The notes: a model not told the origin generated them from the sequence alone. A stretch of 64,000 nucleotides of DNA from an uncultured Bacteroidota bacterium (GCA_937124965.1 CAKZLB010000013.1:1-64000); one strand, 5' to 3'. Shown: positions 37,457 through 46,056, numbered from the stretch's first letter. A program made the numbers and translations.

Positions 37457-37464
37457 TATTTTTG
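37457..37464 (+). promoter_or_regulatory. Bacteroidota -7 box of the deaminase gene
   Basis: TATTTTTG matches TAnnTTTG and ends four bases before the ATG at 37469, again indicating a leaderless mRNA. A TTG lies 13 bases upstream, closer than the normal spacing. Confidence 0.5.
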
Positions 37465-37468
37465 ACAG

Positions 37469-37960
37469 ATGAATGATTACACCTTTGACGAAGCTTTTAT
37501 GCAACGATGTATAGAACTTGCTCAAGCAAGTGTGAACCGTGGTGATGCTCCATTCGGAAGTTTAGTAGCTCGTGACGGTGAGTTAATTGCCGAAGGTTTA
37601 AATGATGCTCAAACTAAAGTCTCGGAACATGCAGAAGTAATAGCATTGCACAATGCGCATTCACATCTCGGCACATCTGATTTAACAGGCTGCACCTTGT
37701 ATACAAGTTGTGAACCATGCCCAATGTGTTCTTTTATGATTCGAGAATACAAAATATCTCGAGTCGTTTATGCTTTACCTTCTCCATTTATGGGTGGTCA
37801 TAGTAAGTGGAATATTTTGGACGATGCAGAACTCGAACAATTTAAACCATTTTTCGGAAAACCTCCAGAGGTTATTGGTGGTTATTTAGAAAAGGAATCA
37901 AAAGAGGTGATGAACCAAACCCCATTTTGGATGTTTGGTTCAGAACACAAAAAACAATAG
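37469..37960 (+). CDS. Nucleoside/nucleobase deaminase family protein
   Basis: 163-residue zinc-dependent deaminase of the CMP/dCMP superfamily. The metal and catalytic motif HAEVIAL (residues about 53-59) and the second metal motif PCPMCSFMI (about 81-89) are intact. The sequence is longer than TadA and differs in its C-terminus, so a guanine or cytosine deaminase-like role is likelier than tRNA editing. It is 54 bases upstream of an M42 peptidase gene; no pathway link is obvious. Confidence 0.88.
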   Translation: MNDYTFDEAFMQRCIELAQASVNRGDAPFGSLVARDGELIAEGLNDAQTKVSEHAEVIALHNAHSHLGTSDLTGCTLYTSCEPCPMCSFMIREYKISRVVYALPSPFMGGHSKWNILDDAELEQFKPFFGKPPEVIGGYLEKESKEVMNQTPFWMFGSEHKKQ

Positions 37961-38014
37961 AGAATTAAAGGAATTACCAAAAAAGAATACAATTCACTTT
38001 CAATAAATATTTAC

Positions 38015-39085
38015 ATGAGAAAAGAGAGCAAAAAATTTTTAAAGCAATATTTAAATACAAACTCGCCAGTAGGATTTGAGACTCCTGGACAACAACTATG
38101 GTTAGAATATATAAAGCCTTATATCGATGAGTATGAAGTTGATGTATATGGTACAACCTATGGAGTGATCAATCCTGGAAAAGAGTATAAAGTTGTAATT
38201 GAGGCTCACGCGGATGAAATAGCCTGGTTTGTCAACTATATCGACGACAAAGGATACATCTATGTTGTACGAAATGGAGGAAGTGATCATCAAATTGCGC
38301 CTAGCATGCGTGTAAAGCTGCATACAAAAAAAGGGAAGGTCGATGGAATATTTGGTTGGCCAGCGATTCACGTCCGTGATCGAGCGAAAGAGGAACAACC
38401 TTCGTTAAAGAACTTAACAATTGATGTAGGAGCAAGTAGCAAAGAAGAGGTTGAAGCGATGGGCATTCATGTTGGCACTGTTGCAACATTCGATGCTGAC
38501 GCGATGGAGCTAAACAAAAAGTTCATTGTTGGTCGTGCTCTAGACAATCGAGGTGGAGGTTTTATGATAGCGGAGGTTGCTCGTTTACTTCATGAAAACA
38601 AAAAGAAACTACCATATTCTCTATATATCGTTAACGCTGTACAAGAAGAAATTGGGTTACGCGGCGCCGAAATGGTGAGTCGACGTATTAAACCAGACGT
38701 TGCGATAGTAACGGATGTGTGTCACGATACACATTCACCCATGTACAACAAAAAAGAGCAAGGCGACACAAAATGCGGAGGCGGACCGTGCATAACAACA
38801 GGGCCTGCCGTACAGAACAATCTGCTACAAATGATTATTGATGTCGCAGAAAAAAAGAAAATAGCTTTTCAACGAATGGCCGCAAGTCGATCCACAGGAA
38901 CCGATACAGATGCTTTCGCATTTAGCGATGTTGGTGTAGCTTCTGCACTAATTTCACTTCCATTAAAATACATGCATACAACTGTCGAAATGGTTGATTA
39001 CGACGATATAGAAGGCTGTATCAAATTGATGTATGAATTTTTAATTCAATTAAAAGCTGGTCACGACTTTAGATATTTCAGATAA
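38015..39085 (+). CDS. M42 family metallopeptidase
   Basis: 356-residue dizinc aminopeptidase of the FrvX/endoglucanase-M family, cytoplasmic. Motifs include VVIEAHADEIAWFVNYIDDKGY with the first metal His (EAHADE), GRALDNRGGGFM as the bridging Asp motif, VNAVQEEIGLRGAEM with the catalytic Glu-Glu pair, VTDVCHDTHSP, and LPLKYMHTTVEMVDYDDI near the end. The substrate is short peptides in characterised relatives. Starts 54 bases after the deaminase gene, probably the same transcript. Confidence 0.93.
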   Translation: MRKESKKFLKQYLNTNSPVGFETPGQQLWLEYIKPYIDEYEVDVYGTTYGVINPGKEYKVVIEAHADEIAWFVNYIDDKGYIYVVRNGGSDHQIAPSMRVKLHTKKGKVDGIFGWPAIHVRDRAKEEQPSLKNLTIDVGASSKEEVEAMGIHVGTVATFDADAMELNKKFIVGRALDNRGGGFMIAEVARLLHENKKKLPYSLYIVNAVQEEIGLRGAEMVSRRIKPDVAIVTDVCHDTHSPMYNKKEQGDTKCGGGPCITTGPAVQNNLLQMIIDVAEKKKIAFQRMAASRSTGTDTDAFAFSDVGVASALISLPLKYMHTTVEMVDYDDIEGCIKLMYEFLIQLKAGHDFRYFR

Positions 39086-39140
39086 CCACTTGTAGATCAA
39101 CTAAAGGATTCATAATTTCGAAGAAATCAAATGTAATAGT

Positions 39141-40172
39141 ATGAATCTTAAAAAAATAATTACCGCGTCTTTCTTAATTGCGATGTCATTAAGTGGATTT
39201 TCCACTATTGACACTACTGGTTTAATCGGCTATTGGCCATTTGATGGAAATGCAAATGATCAAACGGCTTATAAACACGATGGTGCTGTAACGGGTGCAG
39301 AATTAACCAAAGATCGAAATGGTAATGCCGATAAGGCTTATTATTTTGACGGATCAGGTGACTATATAAATTTAGGCAATAAGTCTACCCTAATGCCTTC
39401 TAGTTTAACGGTAAATGTGTGGTTTAGGTTAGATGATACACTTGATTTTCATAAAATCATTGGTTGTAGAAATTCCAATTATGGTGAATATGGAATGGAT
39501 ATGTACCATCATAAAGACTTTGGAATTATTACGAGTCTTGGAGCAGGTAGCACTAATAACGCAATCGGTCATCATACTCTTTTAAACCTAAAACCTGATG
39601 AATGGCATATGTTGACATTTGTTTATGACGGTGTAAATGACAAACAACGATTTGCGACCTATTTAGATTGTGAGTTTTTAGGGTATGAGAACAGAACAGG
39701 TTCTTCTGGAGGTTTAAAAAGCACCGAACGGTTAACATACAATCCCGATAATTCTTGGTACATAGGTGCTAACTCCCAATATTTTTCAGATCCGTCGTTG
39801 AATAACGGTCCTTATTACTTTGAAGGAGCTATTGACGATATAGCGATTTATAATCGTCCTTTGAACATTGAAGAAATCAAAAAGCTAGCAGGTAAAACGT
39901 TAGGTATAGCCTTTGCGTATAGTCCCAACGCTAATATTTACCCAAACCCATCATCGGGTGATGTTCATGTAAAAACAGAAGGGTTGGCGTATGATGGAAA
40001 CTCTGTGATAAATATATATGACAATATTGGTCATCTTGCTCACTCATTGAACGTAACAGCAGATTTGATGTCAATTAAATTGGAAGAATACGTAAACCGA
40101 GGCATATATTTCATGGAAGTTGTTAAACCAACTGGCGTTGCAATTTTGCGCAAAACCTTGATTTTAGAATAG
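39141..40172 (+). CDS. Secreted LamG-domain protein with T9SS sorting domain
   Basis: 343 residues. A signal peptide (MNLKKIITASFLIAMSLSGFS) is followed by a concanavalin-like/LamG domain (about 25-250) with the usual opening GLIGYWPFDGNANDQTAYKHDG, KAYYFDGSGDYINLG, and the closing FEGAIDDIAIYNRPLNIEEIKKL. The last 75 residues form a T9SS sorting domain (IYPNPSSGDVHV ... YVNRGIYFMEV ... LRKTLILE). It should be exported through the T9SS to the surface, possibly binding glycans. No obvious partner gene adjoins. Confidence 0.92.
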   Translation: MNLKKIITASFLIAMSLSGFSTIDTTGLIGYWPFDGNANDQTAYKHDGAVTGAELTKDRNGNADKAYYFDGSGDYINLGNKSTLMPSSLTVNVWFRLDDTLDFHKIIGCRNSNYGEYGMDMYHHKDFGIITSLGAGSTNNAIGHHTLLNLKPDEWHMLTFVYDGVNDKQRFATYLDCEFLGYENRTGSSGGLKSTERLTYNPDNSWYIGANSQYFSDPSLNNGPYYFEGAIDDIAIYNRPLNIEEIKKLAGKTLGIAFAYSPNANIYPNPSSGDVHVKTEGLAYDGNSVINIYDNIGHLAHSLNVTADLMSIKLEEYVNRGIYFMEVVKPTGVAILRKTLILE

Positions 40173-40239
40173 ATACGGTATATCGCTTGGAATCGACCAT
40201 ATGACGTAACGAAATCTATTGCAACCACCTTTCGGCTAA

Positions 40240-41274
40240 ATGTATAGAATTCTTTTAATTGCAATTTTTATATGTCAATATAGTCTTTCCTTAGGCACCA
40301 TACTTAATGATTCACTGTGGTCTATTGTAACGACTCAGCGTATACAAAACATTGAAGCCACCATTTTCGAGCTTGCGAAAACAGGTAGTATACATGCGTA
40401 TCACAAAGCTCAGAGTTCCGCCCCTTTAAATCCTGTATCATTAGAACATACTGGCATTTTTGAGCTTCGTGTTGCCAATCACTCAGGCGAAGACTCATCC
40501 ATAAGTCTGAATTTTAACCCGAAATACTTTAGTGGCATTGGATTTTACCGTAGCGTTTCTCACGACATATTAGATGGAAGTTCGACAACCAGATTAGAAC
40601 AGATATCTCTGCGGCACCAGCCTGCTTCTGCTGCATACACATTAAGTCCTTTGGCAATTTGTTACGTTCGTTTATCTGACTTACGTAGTTTCTTATCCAA
40701 CGACGACCTTCAATGTATCTTAGCCCTTGACGTAGTGGCAAAAAGTCAGTTAAATTTTGAAGATGTAACAAAAGATCAGCAAATTAGAAGTAACAGCATC
40801 TCAAAAGCTTCAGAGATGACTCACGAGCAAGTTTTAAAAACATCAAACACGAAAAAACTTTATAGCTCATTATTTCTAACATCACTCACAAATTATGTAT
40901 GGTCTGGTTATAAAATTTATGCAGATACAAAAGGTAAAAATGAGCTTGTGACCGCAGACGTAATCAAGGCCAATATAAATATCAAAGTACCAACGAATGA
41001 TACGCCATCTCGAAAGTACAACTACGGTATGTACTCAATTGCTTTGACAATTGACAGTACATCAGAGGTGTCTGTTGTTAGAAATAAAAAACAAGAGGCT
41101 TTAATTAAAGTTGTTTTAGTTCCTAATGAGGATAAACAAGAACGAACAGATTTCAATGAAAATCGGATATTTTACATTTTGTTAAAAGAGTTATATAGTC
41201 AACAAAACGCCCAAACACGTATAATATCTAAACAGGTTATCAGCAAGTTATTAGAAAACGACTACTCTAAATAA
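40240..41274 (+). CDS. Hypothetical secreted protein
   Basis: 344 residues with a probable signal peptide (MYRILLIAIFICQYSLSLG). I do not recognise the family. The N-terminal third is helical, with IQNIEATIFELAKTGSIHAY. The middle is beta-rich (GIFELRVANHSGEDSSISLNF), and the C-terminal part around residues 190-320 contains LFLTSLTNYVWSGYKIYADT and FYILLKELYSQQNAQTRIIS. No cysteine-rich or T9SS tail. It may be a periplasmic or outer-membrane associated protein. It starts 67 bases after the LamG gene. Confidence 0.75.
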   Translation: MYRILLIAIFICQYSLSLGTILNDSLWSIVTTQRIQNIEATIFELAKTGSIHAYHKAQSSAPLNPVSLEHTGIFELRVANHSGEDSSISLNFNPKYFSGIGFYRSVSHDILDGSSTTRLEQISLRHQPASAAYTLSPLAICYVRLSDLRSFLSNDDLQCILALDVVAKSQLNFEDVTKDQQIRSNSISKASEMTHEQVLKTSNTKKLYSSLFLTSLTNYVWSGYKIYADTKGKNELVTADVIKANINIKVPTNDTPSRKYNYGMYSIALTIDSTSEVSVVRNKKQEALIKVVLVPNEDKQERTDFNENRIFYILLKELYSQQNAQTRIISKQVISKLLENDYSK

Positions 41275-41346
41275 GAATGTCTGGAAAATGAATATCAAAC
41301 GACAGACAAGAAGTATTTTTGAAAGAAGTAAATTAGAATGAGAGAA

Positions 41347-41832
41347 ATGAAAACACATAGAGTATTTTTTGCAGCAACGATTATCGGGTTATCATTCGTT
41401 AGTTGTAATTCAGCGAAAAATGAGTCGTCAGACAAACCTGCTGAAGCGGCTGAACAAATTGATCAACCTGCAGAGTCACAACACACTACCTTGGAGAAAA
41501 AAGGTGGGCATTCAGAAATCGCGAATGTGTCATTAGAAGAATATACTAAGATTGTTTCGTCATCATCATTTGTTGTTGTTGATATGTACACAACATGGTG
41601 CAGACCGTGTAAAGAAATGGCGCCACATCTTAAAAAAATTGCGAGCGAGTATGACGAAAGTGAATTTAAACTTGTGAAGATCGACGCAGAGAAAAACGTA
41701 GAGATGTCAAATAAACTAAAGATTGAAGGCTATCCTACCTTAAAACTATATAAAGACGGTAAAGAAGTAAATACAACTCTGGGAGGAATGAACGAAGCTC
41801 AATTAAGAGAGTTGTTTTCCAAGTACATGTAA
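41347..41832 (+). CDS. Thioredoxin-fold lipoprotein
   Basis: Predicted thiol-disulfide oxidoreductase anchored in the envelope. From ATG 41347 the signal peptide MKTHRVFFAATIIGLSFVSC ends in a lipobox Cys. A linker of about 35 residues follows, then a thioredoxin domain with the active site TTWCRPCKEMAPHLKK (Cys85-x2-Cys88), the cis-proline segment IEGYPTLKLYKDGK and the C-terminal helix NEAQLRELFSKYM. A start at 41338 adds three residues and is also possible. It is the last host gene before the tRNA-Ala and the mobile element. Confidence 0.9.
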   Translation: MKTHRVFFAATIIGLSFVSCNSAKNESSDKPAEAAEQIDQPAESQHTTLEKKGGHSEIANVSLEEYTKIVSSSSFVVVDMYTTWCRPCKEMAPHLKKIASEYDESEFKLVKIDAEKNVEMSNKLKIEGYPTLKLYKDGKEVNTTLGGMNEAQLRELFSKYM

Positions 41833-41934
41833 AACGTATCACGAAAAGCATTTACAAGTCAATTTGGCCATACGTTAGTTTTTGCATTACATTACAAATC
41901 CAATAAGATTTGGGGGGATTAGTAAATAATAATT

Positions 41935-42008
41935 GGGGGATTAGCTCAGTTGGCTAGAGCGTTTGACTGGCAGTCAAAAGGCCACCGGTTCGAGCCCGGT
42001 ATTCTCCA
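41935..42008 (+). tRNA. tRNA-Ala (anticodon GGC)
   Basis: The cloverleaf folds by hand: acceptor GGGGGAT / ATTCTCC with the G3-U70 pair that marks tRNA-Ala; D-arm GCTC/GAGC; anticodon stem TTTGA/TCAAA with loop CTGGCAG (anticodon GGC, reading Ala codons GCC and GCT); T-arm ACCGG/CCGGT around TTCGAGC; discriminator A. Only CC of the CCA end is encoded. The 3' half is the attachment site used by the integrated element. Confidence 0.93.
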
Positions 42009-42009
42009 C
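41967..42009 (+). other. attL (tRNA-Ala 3' half)
   Basis: CTGGCAGTCAAAAGGCCACC followed by the T-arm and acceptor end, repeated at 52942-52984. Identical except for two bases in the T-loop/T-stem region (GAGCCC here, GAATCC there), both compatible with tRNA folding. Confidence 0.88.
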
Positions 42010-42029
42010 CCTGACTTTCAACACATTAG

Positions 42030-42057
42030 GCCTCGTAATTTTTATGGGGCTTTTTTG
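42030..42057 (+). terminator. Terminator after tRNA-Ala
   Basis: GCCTCGTAA / TTATGGGGC stem with G-U pairs, a short T loop and a T6 run, 21 bases after the tRNA. It lies on the element side of attL. Confidence 0.65.
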
Positions 42058-42080
42058 TTTGCACGCCATTTGCACGCAAA
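42058..42080 (+). repeat. Left end repeat, two TTTGCACGC motifs
   Basis: A 23-bp sequence made of two TTTGCACGC 9-mers separated by CA and followed by AAA. The identical 23 bp in the same orientation occur at 52816-52838. The position about 50 bp inside attL suggests arm-type binding sites for the tyrosine integrase (inference). Confidence 0.7.
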
Positions 42081-42106
42081 TATAGCTAAATTGACGGCCA
42101 ATCAGT

Positions 42107-42400
42107 TCAAGGCAAAAATTGCTTTGGCAGGTCACGGCTTCCATGCAAAATGCGCACGATAAATGTACGGGTTTTTATGATGCGGTAGAAAATGATGTGA
42201 TTATCCTTTGCAAGGCTGCGCAAGCCTTTTCTGATTTCACTGCGCTCACGCCCTATTTTGGGGTTCTCAGATAAATGCACAAATGACGCTTTAAATTCAA
42301 GCACGTAACTATCAGCTTGGTTTAAACCAAATTCGGCTACTGTGAAATCGTAAATATCTTCTAGATCTTGCTGCGCGCGCTTTGAGAGATCAAATGCCAT
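42107..42400 (-). CDS. parE: RelE/ParE family toxin
   Basis: 97-residue toxin of the RelE/ParE superfamily. The family features are an N-terminal LSKRAQQDLEDIYDFTVAEFG helix region, the NPKIGRERSEIRKGLRSL segment, HIIFYRII and the C-terminal VRILHGSRDLPKQF. ParE-type toxins poison DNA gyrase; RelE-type cut mRNA, and the GSRDLPK tail favours ParE. Its start overlaps the antitoxin stop by one base. The pair has a diverged relative at 53168-53688 beyond the other end of the element. Confidence 0.92.
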   Translation of the reverse strand: MAFDLSKRAQQDLEDIYDFTVAEFGLNQADSYVLEFKASFVHLSENPKIGRERSEIRKGLRSLAKDNHIIFYRIIKTRTFIVRILHGSRDLPKQFLP

Positions 42401-42633
42401 TATGCTTCATGCTCTTTGCGCTTTTTTGCAATAATATCCTCGACGCTCATCGTGCTAATTGGGCTGTCCCAGCCCTTGGCGATTTCACCGCGCAGCTCGT
42501 CAATAATGCGATTACGATATATTTGATGAAGGCGCAACGCATCACGCACCAATTCACTGGCATTTTGATAGTCGCCCGTCTTAATTTGTGTGGCGATATA
42601 TTTTTCTTGTTTCTCTGTTAGGCTAACATTCAT
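42400..42633 (-). CDS. parD: ParD-like antitoxin
   Basis: 77-residue ribbon-helix-helix antitoxin preceding its toxin. MNVSLTEKQEKYIATQIKTG forms the DNA-binding strand and helix, YQNASELVRDALRLHQ the second helix, and the tail WDSPISTMSVEDI should wrap the toxin. An AGAGG Shine-Dalgarno-like sequence lies eight bases before the ATG. The module likely stabilises the element and autoregulates at the upstream promoter. It is about 88 percent identical by hand count (9 differences in 77) to the second ParD at 53455-53688. Confidence 0.92.
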   Translation of the reverse strand: MNVSLTEKQEKYIATQIKTGDYQNASELVRDALRLHQIYRNRIIDELRGEIAKGWDSPISTMSVEDIIAKKRKEHEA

Positions 42634-42663
42634 GGCGTACCTCTTTGAATATTTCTGTTTCTA

Positions 42664-42694
42664 CAAAGATAACATTATTGGCCATATTTAGCAA
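42664..42694 (-). promoter_or_regulatory. Promoter of parDE copy 1
   Basis: On the minus strand TTG and TATCTTTG are separated by 20 bases, a full match to the Bacteroidota promoter, 30 bases upstream of parD. The same architecture stands before parDE copy 2. Confidence 0.72.
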
Positions 42695-42815
42695 ATACGG
42701 ACATTCAGCTGCATTGACGGGATGTCTGTTACCCAAAACTAAAAATACGTCTTAATTAAAAAACACCTCAAAAAAGCCCCCACATAGCTGATTGAAGAGG
42801 TTTTTATAATTCAGG

Positions 42816-43829
42816 CTAAACATTATAATCAAAGCATGGCGGTGGAATAGGGTGCTGGTTATTAGAAGCCGAAGCTTGTGAGTTTTTGAATATTCTAACC
42901 AATGAAGGGTTTGAGTGTTCTTGCAATATGGGCTTTGATGAAGCCGTGAACTGGCCGTTCATCCTTGATTTGTCCTTCTTTGCTTTAACCGCGCTCACAA
43001 TTTCATTCGCCATGGGTAATTCCCCAATATTTTTGAGCTTCTGCCGAATATCTTTAGCGCGCTGCTTTTTTAACTGTCTGGATAATGAATTAATTTTCCC
43101 CTGACCATCCACCAGCACAAACCCGCGCCTGTCACCATTGCACAGCCTATAGCCGATTTGCGCAAGGGCAGAGTTGAACGCTTTGCCGCTATCAGAGGCA
43201 CGGTAAAGCCGTTCAATCTCCGCAGCGTCTTCGGCCTGTTGCTCGCGATGTTTGACAAGGCCGAGCGTGCGCCCAGCTTTGGCCTCTCTCCTGCGCCGCG
43301 CATTATTCACAGCACGTTGCTTGCACAGAACTTTTCCGTCATTACGCTCAAATTTTTCAGCCCAATTTGAAAGCGTAATTCGATCATATGACGGCACCGC
43401 CATAATCCCCGTTTCGGGATGAACAAGATTGCAGATGACATGGCAGTGCTGGTGGGCCGTATCGCCAATATGCGCCACAATAACGGCCTCATGCTCATCA
43501 AGGCGCAGCAACCGCAAGGCCCCCATAGCGGCTTGCAGCATCGTATTTTTATCGGGGTTTTGCGTTGGGTGCCATGACAGGCTGAAGCTATAAACCGCGC
43601 CTGTCGTTGCTTTGCGTCCCGTTAAAACCTGCCTAGTGTCGATTTTCAGCCGCTGTGCATGCAGGGCCGTAAACGCCATCCAGCGCATTGCGCGATGGGC
43701 GCAGTCCGTTGGCAAATTAAGCGTGTGGCTCCATGCAACGCGCTGGCTCGTGCTGGCATTTTTATCGAATAAATAATATCGCCCGGCTGAGACAAAGCTG
43801 TGCCCGCGGCGTGCAATGCGGGGAACCAT
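42816..43829 (-). CDS. Relaxase, MOBP-like (MobA/VirD2 family)
   Basis: Predicted DNA relaxase that nicks at oriT and covalently carries the strand during mobilization. In 337 residues the N-terminus has MVPRIARRGHSFVSAGRYYL with candidate nucleophile tyrosines 18/19. The metal-binding histidines are in AHIGDTAHQHCHVICN (His120, 126, 128, 130), followed by HPETG. A basic region (NNARRRREAKAG) and a flexible C-terminal tail follow. It starts right after the mobC stop with no gap, so both are one unit. Base composition is richer in GC than the host. Confidence 0.88.
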   Translation of the reverse strand: MVPRIARRGHSFVSAGRYYLFDKNASTSQRVAWSHTLNLPTDCAHRAMRWMAFTALHAQRLKIDTRQVLTGRKATTGAVYSFSLSWHPTQNPDKNTMLQAAMGALRLLRLDEHEAVIVAHIGDTAHQHCHVICNLVHPETGIMAVPSYDRITLSNWAEKFERNDGKVLCKQRAVNNARRRREAKAGRTLGLVKHREQQAEDAAEIERLYRASDSGKAFNSALAQIGYRLCNGDRRGFVLVDGQGKINSLSRQLKKQRAKDIRQKLKNIGELPMANEIVSAVKAKKDKSRMNGQFTASSKPILQEHSNPSLVRIFKNSQASASNNQHPIPPPCFDYNV

Positions 43830-44174
43830 TTATTCTTCCATGAGGTTTGAGGTGAGGGCGTCTATTCTTTCGCACAAAACCACAAGATCAAGCGGTGTGT
43901 GCTTGCCTGTTGCATTCAGCTTGCGGGCAATCTGGTTCAAATTTGTGCCGATCTTCTTAAGCTGAAAAATCAGAGGCGCGTCAACGGCTTGGTGCGCCAC
44001 AATGATTTTTCCGTGCAGGCCAAGCGCGCGCAAATATACACTGGTGGACATGCCAGTACGCTTTGCGCGGCTGGTGATCGTGGATTTTTCGCTGCGGCTA
44101 CAGCGTATATTAATAACGCAGGCTTGCGCCGAACGAGAATATGTTTTGAACTTATGGCGCGAAAATGGCGGCAT
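43830..44174 (-). CDS. mobC: MobC-like relaxosome accessory protein
   Basis: 114 residues from ATG 44174. MobC proteins bind near oriT and help melt the DNA for the relaxase. Visible features are RCSRSEKSTITSRAKRTGMSTSVYLRALGL (ribbon-helix-helix-like) and LIFQLKKIGTNLNQIARKLNA, the family signature. The ATG at 44174 is preceded by a strong GAAAGGAAGC Shine-Dalgarno six bases upstream; the in-frame ATG at 44189 overlaps that element and is unlikely. Its stop abuts the relaxase start. Confidence 0.85.
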   Translation of the reverse strand: MPPFSRHKFKTYSRSAQACVINIRCSRSEKSTITSRAKRTGMSTSVYLRALGLHGKIIVAHQAVDAPLIFQLKKIGTNLNQIARKLNATGKHTPLDLVVLCERIDALTSNLMEE

Positions 44175-44213
44175 ATAGCTTCCTTTCATTTATGGTGGTT
44201 TGAACTCTGATTT

Positions 44214-44295
44214 TTTGACCCTACGCAAGCCGGGTCAAAGGGGGTGCACGGGGGAATTCTTCCCCCTGCCAAGATCGTTTTTGTATATACAAAAA
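44214..44295. other. Candidate origin of transfer (oriT)
   Basis: Three inverted repeats are packed upstream of mobC: TTTGACCC / GGGTCAAA (44214-44239, ten-base loop), GGGGGAATTCTTCCCCC (44250-44266), and the 18-bp palindrome TTTTTGTATATACAAAAA (44278-44295). Hairpins next to a mobC-relaxase pair are typical of oriT. The nick site cannot be placed; GGGGTGCAC between the first two hairpins is the nearest thing to a core. Confidence 0.5.
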
Positions 44296-44398
44296 CATAT
44301 CTTGCTACTCTTAGTTATTTTTGATTTTTATCTTTTGATCATTTGGGTCAGGTGCACCAGTTTGCATCGTCAATGCACTGCAGTTTTGTGCCAGCGCA

Positions 44399-44487
44399 AT
44401 GACGATTGAAAATCGCTACTGTTATGATGCATTGTCCTCAAAGTTTTCGAGATGTGGGTTTTGGGAGAGTGCTATAACGGCCTTGCG
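44399..44487 (+). repeat. 88-bp direct repeat, left copy
   Basis: Runs from ATGACGATTGAAAATCGC to GGCCTTGCG and covers the last 22 codons of the serine recombinase gene plus 23 bases beyond. The near-identical right copy is at 47361-47448 (two substitutions and one single-base indel). Together they bracket the recombinase cassette. Confidence 0.92.
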
Positions 44488-46056
44488 CAATAACTCATTG
44501 GTTCGCAAACAATCCACCAACTCGCGCCATTCTTCTAAGCTTCTTTTTTGTGGGAATAAATCGAAGGGAGTGTTTAATGAATACAACAACTTACCCCCTT
44601 TCATCTCTAGGTTCGCAAAGACGAAGTTCACTAATCGACGTTTTTGGGGGATGGTCGAACCTTTGAAGAGCTCTGATGATTTAGAGGCGATGTTTAGTAG
44701 ATTAATAAACGCATCATTAAACCCGTCATTCCCGGCTCTGTGCGCTTTTATCTGCACATTTACGTCCCGCAATTCATTTTCTAGATTTAACCGTTTACGG
44801 GCGTAGTCCTCTTCTGATATTACTTTTTCTGCCAATAAATCCATGATGCGGTCAATCTTCGCAATTAAGGCTACATGCCTTTTATGAAGCTCATTAAAAT
44901 GCCTGTTTCTATATTCTCGCTCGATATAAGCGGTGTTTTGAATGTAGGTTTTGACCGCTTCAAATAATTCTTCTGGTAGGTGCAGTTCGTCAATAATGCC
45001 CTTTACCTGTTCCAAAATCTTTTCTTCACGGATGAACATTTTCTTGTCTGGCTGATCTGGATTTGCACAGCGCAGATATGTCCAGCTCGCAGTTTTACCG
45101 TTTTTATAAGTTTTTGTTTTGGTGTCGGCTGTGACCACCTTGCCAGAGGTTGCGCATTTGATTAAGCCTCTAAACACAAATTCCTTTCCAGCATATTTAA
45201 AAGGTTTTTTGTTCCATGATTTCAAAACATCCTGACATTGCTCGAATAATTCTTGCGTGATTAATGGTTCATAAACATGAGGGTAGGGCTTGCCTTTAAC
45301 CTCCATCTGCCCAAAATAAAACGGGTTGGTTAAAATGCGATGGAGATGAGATTTATTTAAAAAAGATTGATTGCCAGATTTGTTGCGCAAACCCCATTCT
45401 GTGCACTCCTTCAGCAGCTCAGGGATTGTGTAGCTTCCTGTAGAGTATTCCTGAAATAATCGCCGCACAAGCAGCCCACGATCTGGATCAATACTAATCC
45501 AGCTTTTACCGTTGGGCTTTTTAACATTTAGATAACCAATCGGGGCTTGGGAAATATACTCCCCTTGCCGAACTTTTTGCTCGATAGAGCGCCTCACATT
45601 GTCCCGCATGGAATCAATGTAGGACTGCGCCATAATCACGCCCATTGACCACATTAGCCGCTCCTGAGAAACAGAATTCTTATGAATGATGTAGTTCTCT
45701 GTATTAAAATGGAGCTCGATTTTACCTTCATTGATCAAAGCATCAAGCAACGGGTGCTCTTTAAATGAGCGTTGCACCCGGTCAACCTTGTCAGCAACCA
45801 AGGCAATGATTTCTTTTTGGCTGCGGATGAATTTAATGACTTCCATAAATTTACGGCGGTCGCCTTGGGTAGAGCTTTCTGTGATGGCGAAAGATTTTAT
45901 GATGTTTAGGTCTTTGCGCTGGCAATAACTTTCAAGGCGGTGGGTTTGTGCGTCAATAGAATAGCCGTCTTCCTGCTCACGTGATGACACACGGGCAAGA
46001 ATAACGGCTCTGCGGGCGCTTAGCTTGTTTGATAAATCATATAGGTTGGACATCAT
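44422..46056 (-). CDS. Large serine recombinase
   Basis: 544-residue site-specific recombinase. The resolvase catalytic domain starts at VILARVSSREQEDGYSIDAQ with the probable nucleophile Ser24, and has VADKVDRVQRS as the conserved Asp/Arg helix. The Recombinase domain follows (about 165-275, with APIGYLN and LHRILTNPFYFGQMEVKG). Then comes a diverged zinc-ribbon-like part without clear cysteine pairs (CATSGKV ... YLRCANP), and a coiled-coil segment (about 370-440). The gene overlaps the small gene upstream by four bases (ATGA), so they are coupled. An 88-bp copy of its 3' end sits beyond the cassette at 47361. It may mobilise its own segment or invert or excise part of the element. Confidence 0.9.
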   Translation of the reverse strand: MMSNLYDLSNKLSARRAVILARVSSREQEDGYSIDAQTHRLESYCQRKDLNIIKSFAITESSTQGDRRKFMEVIKFIRSQKEIIALVADKVDRVQRSFKEHPLLDALINEGKIELHFNTENYIIHKNSVSQERLMWSMGVIMAQSYIDSMRDNVRRSIEQKVRQGEYISQAPIGYLNVKKPNGKSWISIDPDRGLLVRRLFQEYSTGSYTIPELLKECTEWGLRNKSGNQSFLNKSHLHRILTNPFYFGQMEVKGKPYPHVYEPLITQELFEQCQDVLKSWNKKPFKYAGKEFVFRGLIKCATSGKVVTADTKTKTYKNGKTASWTYLRCANPDQPDKKMFIREEKILEQVKGIIDELHLPEELFEAVKTYIQNTAYIEREYRNRHFNELHKRHVALIAKIDRIMDLLAEKVISEEDYARKRLNLENELRDVNVQIKAHRAGNDGFNDAFINLLNIASKSSELFKGSTIPQKRRLVNFVFANLEMKGGKLLYSLNTPFDLFPQKRSLEEWRELVDCLRTNELLRKAVIALSQNPHLENFEDNAS

